Source of the DNA: Novosphingobium sp. NDB2Meth1
Lineage (GTDB): Bacteria; Pseudomonadota; Alphaproteobacteria; Sphingomonadales; Sphingomonadaceae
Assembly (NCBI RefSeq): GCF_900117425.1
Contig: NZ_FPEH01000032.1
Location: forward strand, 248,001-312,000
Direction of reading: 5' to 3'
DNA length: 64,000 nucleotides
The position numbers were made by a program, and so were the translations under genes. The first letter of the stretch is position 1. Each line of letters opens with the position of its first letter. Shown piece after piece: positions 16,688 through 26,200 of the stretch. Under the pieces are notes generated by a model. It ran no database searches. It saw nothing but the letters and a program-made list of their open reading frames with translations, and was not told the DNA's origin.

Positions 16688-17380
16688 TCAGCTCCCGCTG
16701 ATTTTTCCGGTCCCGAGGATCGGGCCGGTGGGCAGGCCCGTGGGCGAGCCGCCGCGAGGCTCGAGCGAGATCGCGAAGGTGGATCCCCGTGCGATCAGGC
16801 GGCGGACGCTGGCGCGCGCCGGTCTCGTTGCGGGCTGTGCCGGATCGATCGTTCCGAGCGAGCGCGGCGTGCCATCGGCGGGGATGATCCACAGTTCTGC
16901 GGCGTGCTTGCCGACATCGAGCTTGCCGGGGGCAATCGTGAGATCGCCGGCCGTCTGGTTGTAGGCAATCGTCGCCACGACGCCGCTATCGCCGGCAATG
17001 CTGGCTCGGAGGACTGGTGCCGGGGCCAGACCGGCGGTCGGCGGAGCCCCTTGTGGCACGGGCACGGGGCGCAGCAGCAGAGTTGTGCCAAGCAGCCCTG
17101 CGACAACGGTTGCCGCCAGCGCCGCCGCGCGCCAGCGCCGCGCTTCGATGATGGCGGCATTGTCGTTACCCGGCAACATCGCCTCGATACGTTCCCACAG
17201 GTCCTCACTCGGCTCCACGCTGTCACCTGCCGACAGCGGCTCGAGGCGCTCGCGCCACCAGTCGACCCGCTCCGCAAGCGCGGAGTCGATGCCAAGCCGG
17301 CGGGCCGCCGCCTCGCGTTCCGGTTCGTCCAGAAGCCCCAGCGCGATCTCACCGGCCAGCAGATCGTCTTCATCGCTCAT
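16688..17380 (-). CDS. RskA-type anti-sigma-K factor
   Basis: A 230-residue protein. The N-terminal segment (E-I-A-L-G-L-L-D-E-P-E-R) is the usual opening of anti-sigma-K factors. A transmembrane helix follows at about 84-104, then a periplasmic RskA domain with A-E-L-W-I-I-P-A-D-G-T-P-R-S-L-G and R-G-S-T-F-A-I-S-L-E-P-R-G-G-S-P-T, which are highly characteristic. It ends G-P-I-L-G-T-G. ATG 17380 overlaps the sigma stop by ATGA. RskA proteins hold SigK at the membrane until they are cleaved. It is complete. Confidence 0.88.
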   Translation of the reverse strand: MSDEDDLLAGEIALGLLDEPEREAAARRLGIDSALAERVDWWRERLEPLSAGDSVEPSEDLWERIEAMLPGNDNAAIIEARRWRAAALAATVVAGLLGTTLLLRPVPVPQGAPPTAGLAPAPVLRASIAGDSGVVATIAYNQTAGDLTIAPGKLDVGKHAAELWIIPADGTPRSLGTIDPAQPATRPARASVRRLIARGSTFAISLEPRGGSPTGLPTGPILGTGKISGS

Positions 17381-17937
17381 GACAGGCATGCCTTCAACTT
17401 GATCAGCGCGCGTCTGATCCGGCTCTTGACTGTGCCAAGTGGCATTCCGGAGCGCGTCGCAAGTTCGGCATAGGTTGCCTGCTGGAAGAACGCTGTGCGC
17501 ACCAGCACAGCATCGGTTTTCACCAGTTCCTCGATGCAAGCCGTGATGTCATGGTCGCTTTCGGCTTCGAGCAACTGCTCAAGAGCGCCCGCGCTCTCGT
17601 CGGCGGGTTCGGAAATGCCTTCGATGGGAGTGGTAATCCGCCGCCCGTTTGCGCGCAGGCGATCGATTGCACGATTGCGGGCCAGAGCCGCCAGCCATGT
17701 GATCGGGCTGGCGCGCGCCGGATCGAACATCGCTGCCTTTTGCCAGACGGTGACATAGACCTCCTGCAGCACGTCCTCTGCTTCCTGGCGGTCCGCAGTA
17801 ACCCGCAAGCAGACGCCGAGAAGCCGCGCGCAAGTTCTGCGATAGAGCTCGCGGAAAGCGAGCTTGTCACCGCCGGCAACGCGCTGGAGCGCAGCAATCA
17901 GGAAGGACTGCTCAGGGTCTGCAGACAAGGCAGTCAT
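17377..17937 (-). CDS. SigK-like ECF sigma factor
   Basis: A 186-residue ECF sigma factor. Region 2 reads A-F-R-E-L-Y-R-R-T, then D-R-Q-E-A-E-D-V-L-Q-E-V-Y-V-T-V-W, then W-L-A-A-L-A-R-N-R-A-I-D-R-L-R. Region 4 ends A-T-Y-A-E-L-A-T-R-S-G-M-P-L-G-T-V-K-S-R-I-R-R-A-L. The pattern and the RskA partner place it in the SigK/ECF19-like group. ATG 17937 is the first good start, but no clear ribosome site precedes it and an upstream TTG at 17973 is possible. It is coupled to the anti-sigma gene by a 4-bp overlap. Confidence 0.87.
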   Translation of the reverse strand: MTALSADPEQSFLIAALQRVAGGDKLAFRELYRRTCARLLGVCLRVTADRQEAEDVLQEVYVTVWQKAAMFDPARASPITWLAALARNRAIDRLRANGRRITTPIEGISEPADESAGALEQLLEAESDHDITACIEELVKTDAVLVRTAFFQQATYAELATRSGMPLGTVKSRIRRALIKLKACLS

Positions 17938-18059
17938 CGAACGACAACTAGCATTGCTATCCCTTTGATACAACTCGGCTACGCCCGGATCTTTCGGAAT
18001 TCGCTCATTCCTGCACTTTGCCGATCAGCCGCAGAAGCTCGCACCGCCGTGAAGCGGGG

Positions 18060-18443
18060 TCATTTGCCTGAGGCGGCGCGAAGGTAGGTGATGATCGCCT
18101 CCCGATCACTTGCGCCGGGGACCACGAGGTACATCTTCGAGCCTTTGACCAGCTTTTGCGGGCCCTGCAGCCACTGGTCGAGGTTCGCCGCGTTCCAGAT
18201 AATGCCCGATGCCTTGAGTGCTGGCGAGTAGCTGTAGCCGGGGGCGCTGCCTGCCGCTCTGCCTAATACCCCGCGATGCGCCGGGCCGATCCGGTTCGCA
18301 TCGAGGCTGTGGCAAGTGGCACACCTCGCTTGATAGAGCTTCGCCCCGGGCAGGCTGTCGGCGGCCTCGGCAAGCGCGGGGGGCGCAAGTACAAGACCGC
18401 CGACAGTCGCCAGCGCGAGGGTCAGAGCGCGCTTGGCGATCAT
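18060..18443 (-). CDS. Periplasmic class I c-type cytochrome
   Basis: A 127-residue protein with a signal peptide (to about residue 25), a heme-binding C41-A-T-C44-H45 motif and a likely axial methionine M104 (G-S-K-M-Y). The size and spacing fit a small monoheme cytochrome c of the c550/c2 type. Its start overlaps the stop of the globin gene upstream (ATGA, 18440-18443), so the two are translationally coupled. It probably shuttles electrons in the periplasm; the partner is not known. Confidence 0.87.
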   Translation of the reverse strand: MIAKRALTLALATVGGLVLAPPALAEAADSLPGAKLYQARCATCHSLDANRIGPAHRGVLGRAAGSAPGYSYSPALKASGIIWNAANLDQWLQGPQKLVKGSKMYLVVPGASDREAIITYLRAASGK

Positions 18444-18952
18444 TTGTCGATGATATCGCGGTGCATCGGCGCGAGTGCGGCTATCAGCCGGTTCTGCGCG
18501 CGGAAGGGGATGTGGCGCTTGTTCATCGCGACCTGCAGTTCCTCGACGAGTCCGTAGAAGTTGCCCTCCTTCACGTTCATGCCGCGATGCGCCTCGGCCA
18601 TAGTGCGGCCCGAATAGGTGCAGGGGCCATGCATGATCACGCAGAACTGCTCGACCAGCAGCGCCTTGATCTTCGTCTGATCCGCGGCCTCGAAGAAGGG
18701 CCGCGTCTTGGGGTTCTGCAGCCAGCGCGCCATGGCATCGTCCATCAGCGCGGTGAGTCCTTCCCGCCCGCCGAAGGTCTCGTAGAGATGTTCGTCGTCG
18801 GTGATCACGGGCACGGTGGGCGCGGTCGGCTTGATCGAGGGATCGCTCACGGCCGGTTCGGCAACGTTGTAATTCGGAGCTAGGTTCTCCTGCGCATAAG
18901 CGGCGGTCGAAGCGCCGAGGAGCAGCGCCAGCGAAAGAGTGGTCTTCAACAT
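18440..18952 (-). CDS. Exported group I truncated hemoglobin
   Basis: A 170-residue protein with an N-terminal signal peptide (MLKTTLSLALLLG to AYA-Q), a linker of about 35 residues, and a truncated globin domain. Features seen are Y-E-T-F-G-G-R-E-G-L (helix B region), an H-G-P motif, and A-H122-R-G-M, which carries the proximal heme histidine. Group I (TrHbN) globins bind O2 and NO. A periplasmic location is unusual for the family but consistent with the coupled cytochrome c. It is the middle gene of a three-gene operon with DUF3034 upstream and cytochrome c downstream. Confidence 0.82.
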   Translation of the reverse strand: MLKTTLSLALLLGASTAAYAQENLAPNYNVAEPAVSDPSIKPTAPTVPVITDDEHLYETFGGREGLTALMDDAMARWLQNPKTRPFFEAADQTKIKALLVEQFCVIMHGPCTYSGRTMAEAHRGMNVKEGNFYGLVEELQVAMNKRHIPFRAQNRLIAALAPMHRDIIDK

Positions 18953-18976
18953 GTCAGTGTCCTTGATGAAAGCGGA

Positions 18977-20011
18977 TCAGAAGCCGAGCTGAAGCGAGAC
19001 ATAGGCGCCGTTCTGGCGAGCTAACGCGATCTGCCCGAGCCGCGCATAGGCCGCGGTGATCGAGATGTTGCGGGTGGGCGCGTAGGCCACGAAGAAGTCG
19101 TATGCGTTCTCCTCGCGGAACGAGGTGCCGCCGAGCGCGCCTTCGAGCCGGTTGGACTTGGTGCGGAACTCTCCGCCAATCGCCAGCTTGCGGGTCAGCA
19201 GCACAGCGGCCGAACCCTCGAACTGGGCCTTGTAGGCCTGGTCCTTGCCGCCGAGCCCGCCGAAACCGAGAATGCCGTACTGGTTGGCCTTGGTAAGGCG
19301 CACCGTGGCGTTGAGCAGAAGGCTCTGCGAGAGGACGATCTTGGTCGCCGAGGCGTAGATGTCCACACCTTTGCGCTTCAGCCCGAGCGCGCCGCCGACC
19401 ACGGTCTTGTCGTCGTTGATCTTGTACTGAACACCAACCGCGAACTGCGGCAGGATCGTGTCCTGATCGAGTACGGCATCACCAAACAACCGCAGCTTGG
19501 CACCAATGACAGTCTGGCTGATGGTATAGCGATTGCCGAGCCCGATCGCGGCCCCGACATCGCGCAGATTGAAGTTCTGCCGCGCGACCGAAAGCTCGAG
19601 CCGGTTGTAAAAGCTCACCGCACCGCCATAGGAGGCAAGGGTGAAATCCTGCGTATCGACGCCTGTAACAAAAGCGCTCGCGCCGATTTGGTTGCGCGTG
19701 GCGTAGCTGCCGATCAGCGCCCAGGGGACAATCCCGCCGCCGCCTGCGCCCTCAATTGTAGATACACCGCCCGTCAGCAACAAACGTCCGCCATTTGGCA
19801 GAAACGATCCGCGTCGTTCTGATGAGGGGCTTTGTATCGCTTCTGATCTAGCCTGCGGGGCTTCGGATGCAGCGGGATCTGCGGCGGGCATGTCTAAAGG
19901 TTCTGCTTCAGCCGCGGATACCGCTGCAGCTTGCGCAGTGGATAACGGGATAGTGCAAAGCACAATACCGGCGGAGATCGCTCGAGCGATCTTCGTCTGA
20001 ACAATCAACAT
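18977..20011 (-). CDS. DUF3034-family outer-membrane protein
   Basis: A 344-residue protein with a signal peptide (cleavage near A-Q-A), a low-complexity Ala/Glu/Pro linker, and then a barrel-like domain with L-L-L-T-G-G-V-S-T-I-E-G-A-G-G-G-G and W-A-L-I-G-S-Y typical of DUF3034. It ends V-S-L-Q-L-G-F, a C-terminal Phe consistent with an outer-membrane beta barrel. The function of DUF3034 is not established. It is the first gene of an operon with the exported globin and cytochrome c (24 bp to the globin gene). Confidence 0.75.
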   Translation of the reverse strand: MLIVQTKIARAISAGIVLCTIPLSTAQAAAVSAAEAEPLDMPAADPAASEAPQARSEAIQSPSSERRGSFLPNGGRLLLTGGVSTIEGAGGGGIVPWALIGSYATRNQIGASAFVTGVDTQDFTLASYGGAVSFYNRLELSVARQNFNLRDVGAAIGLGNRYTISQTVIGAKLRLFGDAVLDQDTILPQFAVGVQYKINDDKTVVGGALGLKRKGVDIYASATKIVLSQSLLLNATVRLTKANQYGILGFGGLGGKDQAYKAQFEGSAAVLLTRKLAIGGEFRTKSNRLEGALGGTSFREENAYDFFVAYAPTRNISITAAYARLGQIALARQNGAYVSLQLGF

Positions 20012-20491
20012 GATGAGTTATGCTCCCTTGCCCTGCCGGCTCGACAGTTGCCGGCTCTTCCCTGTGCATACGAAGAGGGCCTCTCTGCGGATGCATTGGA
20101 GCGGAAAGAAAATTCTTCTCAGAGGTCTGACATATGCGCCCACCCCCCTTTCCATCTGATTTGGTCACTGCGGGGTAATCGGCCTCGGGCCAAAACGATC
20201 AGGCAGCTCTAGCCATGAACGCGTATCCCGGACACAATCCACGGACATTCAGGCGTTGCCATAGGGTTGGTGACTGACAAGACTAAACTTGAGATTCCGC
20301 TGATCGATGAAAACCTGCTGTTCAAAACAGTGAATGGTCATGACCGCAAAGTTCTTGGAGTATCCTGCAGCAGCCGACCAGAGTAGGTCGTTCAGGTGAG
20401 CCAGCTTAGACGTCTGCTTCTGACCGAAGCCGACTATCGCGCGCGCTGCAGCGGTCCGATAGCAAAGCGTCCCATGCGATCAGCGCTCACG
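20012..20491. other. Intergenic stretch between DUF3034 and histidine kinase genes
   Basis: About 480 bp. It should contain the promoter of the DUF3034 operon and the end of the two-component operon. Fragmentary frames on the minus strand around 20250-20450 look vaguely protein-like but are interrupted and match nothing I recognise, so a decayed gene is possible. No hairpin terminator or RNA gene stood out. Confidence 0.4.
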
Positions 20492-21502
20492 CTAACCATC
20501 GCCGTTAGCGGCGAGCGAGCATCCTGCCATATGCAACTGCAATGTTGAAGGCATCGGCCAAGTGAGCCGCCCGCCAGCCCGTTCCATCACTGCTGAAGCA
20601 ATGGCAAGCCCAAGGCCTGAGCCGGGCGAGTGCTCCCCTTTGGCGAAGCGACTGCGCATCCGGTTCCGCTCGGCTTCTGTGACACCGGCCCCTTCATCAT
20701 GCACGGTGATGACAAGCTCCTTACCGTCCGCGAATACCGACAGGGAAACGGTTCCCTGCCCATGGTGCAACGCGTTACTGACGAGATTGCGCAAAGCTTC
20801 ATCGAGGTCCGGCACATTCACCGGAGCCGCGAACTCGGCATCAACGGTGACTGTGCGCCCCATCTTGTCAGCCAGCGGCAGAAACTCGGCGGCAATCTGC
20901 CGGGCCAGACGGGACGCATCGACAAGCGGCCTGCAATCATCAGGCTGGCCGGGTGTATCCAGCCGGGCCATGGCGAGCACCTGGGCGATGGACCGTTGCA
21001 TGCGGTCCAGATCGCCAGCCAGACCCGCCACATCGATGCTGGCACCGTCTTGCCACTGGTCTATCCGCAGATTCGCAAGCGCCAGTGGGGTGCGAAGCGC
21101 ATGGGCTGCGTCGGCCGCCAACCGCCGCTCGTTCAGATAGGCACCGGCGAGGCGATCAAGCGCCTGGTTTGTGGCGGCTACGAAGGGCTGGATTTCCTTC
21201 GGCAGTCCTTCCTCGCAAAGTCTCCTGTCCGGTTGGTCAGGCCCGATCTCTTGCAATGCGGAAACGGCAGTGGAGAGCGGCTTGAGGCTCCAGCCGGCCA
21301 CCAGCACGCCCACCAGCGGAGCAATCACGGCGAACGGCAGGAGAACGAGCAGCAGTTCGGCATACTCAATATGGGCTGGATCGACGTTTCCGCCCTGTTC
21401 AAGTTCATTCAATTCAAGGGCAACGAAACCGAGTGTAGTCACGGCCGCCACGACGATAATGGCCGCGATAGAGAAACCGATGCGGCTCCTGAGCGAGGCC
21501 AT
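20492..21502 (-). CDS. Two-component sensor histidine kinase (QseC/PmrB-like)
   Basis: A 336-residue sensor kinase with transmembrane helices at about 10-30 and 50-71 flanking a very short periplasmic loop, then a HAMP-like linker. The HisKA H-box is A-D-A-A-H134-A-L-R-T-P-L, and the HATPase domain has an N-box (N-A-L-H-H-G) and G boxes (H-D-E-G-A-G and G-S-G-L-G-L-A-I). The small periplasmic part suggests sensing in or near the membrane. ATG 21502 overlaps the response regulator stop (TGATG); GTG 21505 is an alternative. It lies next to a divergent RND efflux operon that it likely controls. Confidence 0.85.
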   Translation of the reverse strand: MASLRSRIGFSIAAIIVVAAVTTLGFVALELNELEQGGNVDPAHIEYAELLLVLLPFAVIAPLVGVLVAGWSLKPLSTAVSALQEIGPDQPDRRLCEEGLPKEIQPFVAATNQALDRLAGAYLNERRLAADAAHALRTPLALANLRIDQWQDGASIDVAGLAGDLDRMQRSIAQVLAMARLDTPGQPDDCRPLVDASRLARQIAAEFLPLADKMGRTVTVDAEFAAPVNVPDLDEALRNLVSNALHHGQGTVSLSVFADGKELVITVHDEGAGVTEAERNRMRSRFAKGEHSPGSGLGLAIASAVMERAGGRLTWPMPSTLQLHMAGCSLAANGDG

Positions 21503-22170
21503 CACGCCCCCTTACCCAGCACCAGACGCCAACCGATGCCGCGCCGGCTTTCGATCCCACAGCCACCAGCCGCAAGCCGCCGACGCAGCCGTGAGACGAT
21601 AGCCTCCAGCGCATTTGGGCTCACAGCTTCATCAAGCGTGTAGAGCCGGTCCTGCACCATATCGCGCACGACGACATTGGGCGCGGATTCCATAAGAAGC
21701 TGAAGGAGGGCGAACTCGCGTCGTCCAAGATCGAGTGGTGCATCGCCGAGCCAGGCCTGCCTGCTTGCTGGGTCCAGCCGCAACAGGCCGTGCACCAGAA
21801 CCGGGGGCACGCGCTGACCGGGGCGGCGCAGCAGTGCGCGCAGCCGCGCGGCCAATTCATCGAGATCATAGGGTTTCACGATGTAGTCATCAGCGCCGGC
21901 ATCAAGGCCGGCAATGCGGTCCTCGACATCGCCATAGGCCGTGGCGACCAAGGATGGCACACCGTGCCGTGCCAGCTCCGGGAGCAAAGAAAGACCCTCG
22001 CCATCTGGCAGGCGGCGATCAACGATGGCTGCATCGAGGCGCACGACGCCCAGACAATCGCGCGCAGTAGCCAGCGAGCCAGCCGAATCGACGACGAAAC
22101 CGCGTCGCCGCAAGCCCTCTGCGGCCATCACGCGCAAATCCGTTTCATCTTCGATCAGCAGGATATGCAT
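21502..22170 (-). CDS. OmpR-family response regulator
   Basis: A 222-residue regulator with receiver domain (acidic E8-D9 pocket, phospho-acceptor D51 in A-A-I-V-D-R-R-L-P, conserved K near Y-I-V-K-P-Y-D) and an OmpR/PhoB winged helix (L-D-L-G-R-R-E-F-A-L-L-Q, then V-S-R-L-R-R-R-L, then R-G-I-G-W-R-L). ATG 22170 starts the canonical M-H-I-L-L-I-E-D; a longer frame adds unrelated residues. It is co-transcribed with the kinase gene and divergent from the efflux genes with a 78-bp shared promoter region. Confidence 0.88.
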   Translation of the reverse strand: MHILLIEDETDLRVMAAEGLRRRGFVVDSAGSLATARDCLGVVRLDAAIVDRRLPDGEGLSLLPELARHGVPSLVATAYGDVEDRIAGLDAGADDYIVKPYDLDELAARLRALLRRPGQRVPPVLVHGLLRLDPASRQAWLGDAPLDLGRREFALLQLLMESAPNVVVRDMVQDRLYTLDEAVSPNALEAIVSRLRRRLAAGGCGIESRRGIGWRLVLGKGA

Positions 22171-22248
22171 GGATGCAGCGATACCAGTTGATGGGCACTG
22201 CGCCCAGCACGTCAGTGTCATGTCAGTCTTGTTTGCTAGGCGGTGCAA

Positions 22249-23241
22249 ATGCCCCTTCGTTCACACGCTTCGCTGTTTGCGTTCATCCTTGCCTGCGGCT
22301 TATCGGCGTGCGGGGCCGCGCCTGCGGACAAACCGAAACCACCCGCCACAGTGGAAGCTATTGGCCACGAAACCGAACTCGTGCGCGTGACACTGACGGC
22401 AGAGGCTGTGCAGCGGCTTGGTTTGGCAACCGAAGCCATTGGCACCGGCCAGCAGGCCACTCTCTCGCGCACCGTGCCCGGCGAGATCGTTGCCGCGCCG
22501 CGTGGCGGCGGTCTGCCTGTGGCAGCCGGACCCGATCTGACGGCGCTGGCAGGATTGCAGGCGCGCGCTGATGCTGATGCGCAGCGCGCGATGGCCGATC
22601 TGAAGCTGGCCGAGGCCAATCTGCGGCGCGCCAGCGGCCTTGTGGACGCAGAAGCGGGCAGCATCCGCGCACGCGATGAGGCGACGCAGCAGGTCTCTGC
22701 CGCCAAGGCTGCGCTGGCTGGCGCGACCGGGCAGAGGCGGGCGCTGGGGCCAGCCGTAGCGGGCTTGGCCGATGGCGGGGCACTATGGGTGCGCGCACAG
22801 GTGCCAGCTGCAGATCTGGCGCGGCTTGATCGCGGGGCCCCCGTTTCCGTCAGGCCGGTGGGCGGCACTGGCGGCATCATGGCAAGGCCCGTGCGTGGGC
22901 CAGCCACGGCCACGCCCGGCGCGGCCACCGTTGATCTCTACTATGCTCCGGCAATGCGGGCCGACCTCAGGGTGGGCGAACGGGTGCTCGTCGATCTGCC
23001 TGAGCAGACTGGTTCCGGAGCGGCTGCGCTGGATGTGCCCGCCTCTGCGATTCTTACCGACATCAACGGCGGCGAATGGGTCTATGTCGAGACTGCGCCG
23101 CGCCAGTATGAACGACGGCGGGTGGAAGTTGCCCGCATCATAGGCGGGCGGGCCACGCTGGCGCGGGGCCTTGCTTCTGGCGTTCGGGTCGTAACGGCCG
23201 GGGCTGCGGAACTGTTCGGCACCGAGTTCGGCACCAAGTGA
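22249..23241 (+). CDS. RND efflux periplasmic adaptor lipoprotein
   Basis: A 330-residue membrane-fusion protein with a lipoprotein signal (L-S-A-C at about residues 18-21) and a lipoyl/barrel-sandwich segment. A reduced coiled-coil hairpin rich in Ala, Asp and Arg (about 100-165) follows, then beta-barrel and membrane-proximal domains (P-A-S-A-I-L-T-D-I-N-G-G-E-W-V-Y-V). The lipoyl part looks compact compared with CusB. ATG 22249 has an AGGCGG ribosome site; GTG 22243 is also possible. It overlaps the pump gene by TGATG, so adaptor and pump are co-translated. Confidence 0.82.
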   Translation: MPLRSHASLFAFILACGLSACGAAPADKPKPPATVEAIGHETELVRVTLTAEAVQRLGLATEAIGTGQQATLSRTVPGEIVAAPRGGGLPVAAGPDLTALAGLQARADADAQRAMADLKLAEANLRRASGLVDAEAGSIRARDEATQQVSAAKAALAGATGQRRALGPAVAGLADGGALWVRAQVPAADLARLDRGAPVSVRPVGGTGGIMARPVRGPATATPGAATVDLYYAPAMRADLRVGERVLVDLPEQTGSGAAALDVPASAILTDINGGEWVYVETAPRQYERRRVEVARIIGGRATLARGLASGVRVVTAGAAELFGTEFGTK

Positions 23242-26200
23242 TGCTGGCGGCGCTGATCGGATCGTCGCTGCGCCAGCGAGCGCTGGTGCTGGCACTGGCG
23301 GCAGTGCTAACGGTGCTGGGCGTGCGCTCCGCCATGAGCGCCAAGTTCGATGTCTTTCCGGAGTTCGCGCCGCCCATCGTCGAGGTGCAGACCGAGGCAC
23401 CGGGGCTGGCGACCGAGGACGTGGAGGCGCTGGTCACCGTGCCCATCGAAACGGCGGTAAACGGGGTGCCGGGCCTGGCCACGCTGCGCTCCAAGTCGGT
23501 GCTGGGCCTCTCGTCGGTGGTGCTGGTGATGGACCGCGCCGCCGATCCGGTCCGCACACGCCAGATGGTGCAGGAGCGGCTAGCAACGGTTATCCCGCGC
23601 CTGCCCGCAGCGGTGCGCCCGCCGGTCATGCTCGCGCCGCTATCCGCCACCAGCCGCGCGATGAAGATCGGCCTGTGGTCCGACAAACTCGATCAGATGA
23701 CGATGACCGAAATGGCGCGCTGGACGATCCGCCCGCGCCTCATGGCCGTTCCCGGCGTCGCCAATGTCGCGATGTGGGGCGCGCGCGACCGGCAGTTGCA
23801 GGTTCTGGTCGATCCTGTGCGGCTTGCGGCTGCCGGGGTGACGGTGGCCGATGTGCAGCGCGCAGCGGGCGATGCCGTGGTGATTGCAGGCGGCGGTTTT
23901 GTCGACAGCCCCAACCAGCGGCTGGCTGTGCGGCAGGTGGTCGGCGTCAAGACCGGTAGCGATTTGGCGAGCGCCGTCATCCGCACGGTTGGCGGCACGC
24001 CGGTACGCATCGGGGATGTCGCCAAGGTCACCGAAGGCTTTGCCCAGCCCATCGGCGATGCGATCATCAATGGCCGCCCCGGTCTGCTGCTGATCGTGGA
24101 GAAGCAGCTCGGTGCCAACACGCTGGAAGTGACGCGCGGCATCGACAAGGCATTGGCCGAACTGCGGCCCGGCCTCAAGGGCATGAACGTAGACGGCACC
24201 ATTTTCCGCCCTGCGACCTTCATCGAACGCGCGCTGGCCAATCTGGGTGAGGCGATGGGCATCGGCATCGTACTTGTGGCGGCGGTGCTGATCCTGTTCA
24301 CCCGCAATTGGCGCACTGCGCTGATCAGCATGACCGCGATCCCCCTATCGCTGGTGGGGGCCGTGCTGGCGCTCACTGCCTTCGGTGTCGGCATGAACAC
24401 CATGGTGATCGCCGGGCTGGTGATCGCGCTGGGCGAAATCGTCGACGATGCGATTATCGATGTCGAGAACATCGGGCGGCGGCTCCGGCTCGAAGCAGCG
24501 CGAGAACAGCCGCGCTTGCCGTTCGCCGTGGTGCTGGCGGCCAGCCTGGAAGTGCGCAGCGCGGTGGTGTTTGCCAGCGCCATTGTCATGCTGGTGTTCC
24601 TGCCGGTGTTCTTCCTTGGCGGAGTCTCGGGCAGCTTCTTCCGCCCGCTCGCATTGGCCTATATCGCAGCTATCGCAGCCTCGCTTCTGGTGGCTTTGAC
24701 GGTCACCCCGGCGATGTGCCTCATGCTGCTGCCGGGCGCGGCGGAGCGGGCCGAACCGCGCTGGGTCATCGGCCTGCGCGCGCGCTATGCCCGCGTGCTC
24801 GAACGGTTGGCCCCTCGGAGCGGCATCGCAGTCGCCGTTGTCGCGGGTGGTATTCTCCTGTCGGTCGCCGGAATGGGCCTGCTGCGCCAGCAGTTTCTGC
24901 CCGATTTCCGCGAAACCGATTTCCTGATGCACTTCGTCGAAAAGCCCGGCACGTCAATCGAAGCGATGGACCGGATCACCATCCGCGCGTCGAAGGAACT
25001 CACCGCGATCCCCGGCGTGCGCAACTTCGGCTCGCACATCGGCCGGGCCGAGCAGGGCGATGAAGTCTACGGCCCCAACTTCACCGAACTGTGGATCAGC
25101 CTCGATGAAACCGCCGATCACGATGCAGCGGTAAAGCGCATCGAAACCGCCATCGCCGGATACCCCGGCCTGCAGCGCGATGTGCTGACGTACTTGCGCG
25201 AACGCATCAAGGAAGTGCTGACTGGCGCGGGCGCGACCGTGGTGGTGCGGCTTTATGGTCCCGATCTGGCCGAGCTGCGCAGCCTTGCCGAAAAGGTGCG
25301 CGGCGCGCTCGATGGCACCGAGGGCATCAAGGACCTGAAAGTGGAGCAGCAAAGCCTGATCCCGCAGATCCAGATTGCGCCGAGGCCGGATGTTCTGGCG
25401 CTGGCCGGTGTGACCGCAGGCGATGTGCGCCGCACGGCGGCCACGCTGATCGGCGGTACGAGGGTCGGCGAGATCTACCGCGACCAGAAGAGCTTCGATG
25501 TCGCGGTCTGGGCCGTGCCGGAGGCCCGCAGCGATCTTGGCGCGCTCCGGCGGCTAATCGTTCCCAGCCAGACGGGATCGGCACTTCGTCTCGGCGATCT
25601 GGCGCGCGTCGGCGTGGCTCCAGCGGCGGGCGAAATCAAGCGCGAGGCAGGTTCGCGGCGCATCGATGTGACCCTCAATATCAAGGACGGAGCCGATCTC
25701 GCCAGCGTAGCGCAGGCCGTCGAGCGCAAGGTGAGAGCCATGCCCATGCCCGCCGGATACTATCCCCAGTTTCTCGGCGAGTGGAAGACATTGCAGGAAT
25801 CGAAGGCGCAGCTGGGCTGGCTCTCGCTTGTTTGCCTCGTCGGCATTCTGTTCCTCGTCTGGCTGGAGTTCCGTTCAGGGCGAATTGTCGCGCTCGTCGC
25901 GCTCAGCCTGCCCTTCGCGCTGGTCGGCGGCGTCGCGGCAGCGGCGCTGGGAGGCGGGGTGCTCTCGATGGGCGCATTGGTCGGGTTCGTTACCGTGCTG
26001 GGTATCTCTGCACGCAACGGCATCATGCTGCTCAGCCATTTCCGCCATCTGGAGCGCGAGGAGGATCAGCCCTTCGGCCTTGCGCTGGTGCAGCGGGGCG
26101 CCGCCGAACGGCTGGTGCCGATCCTGATGACCGCAGGCACGGCGGCGCTGGCGCTGCTCCCGCTGGTGGTGCGCGGCAACGTGCCCGGCCACGAGATCGA

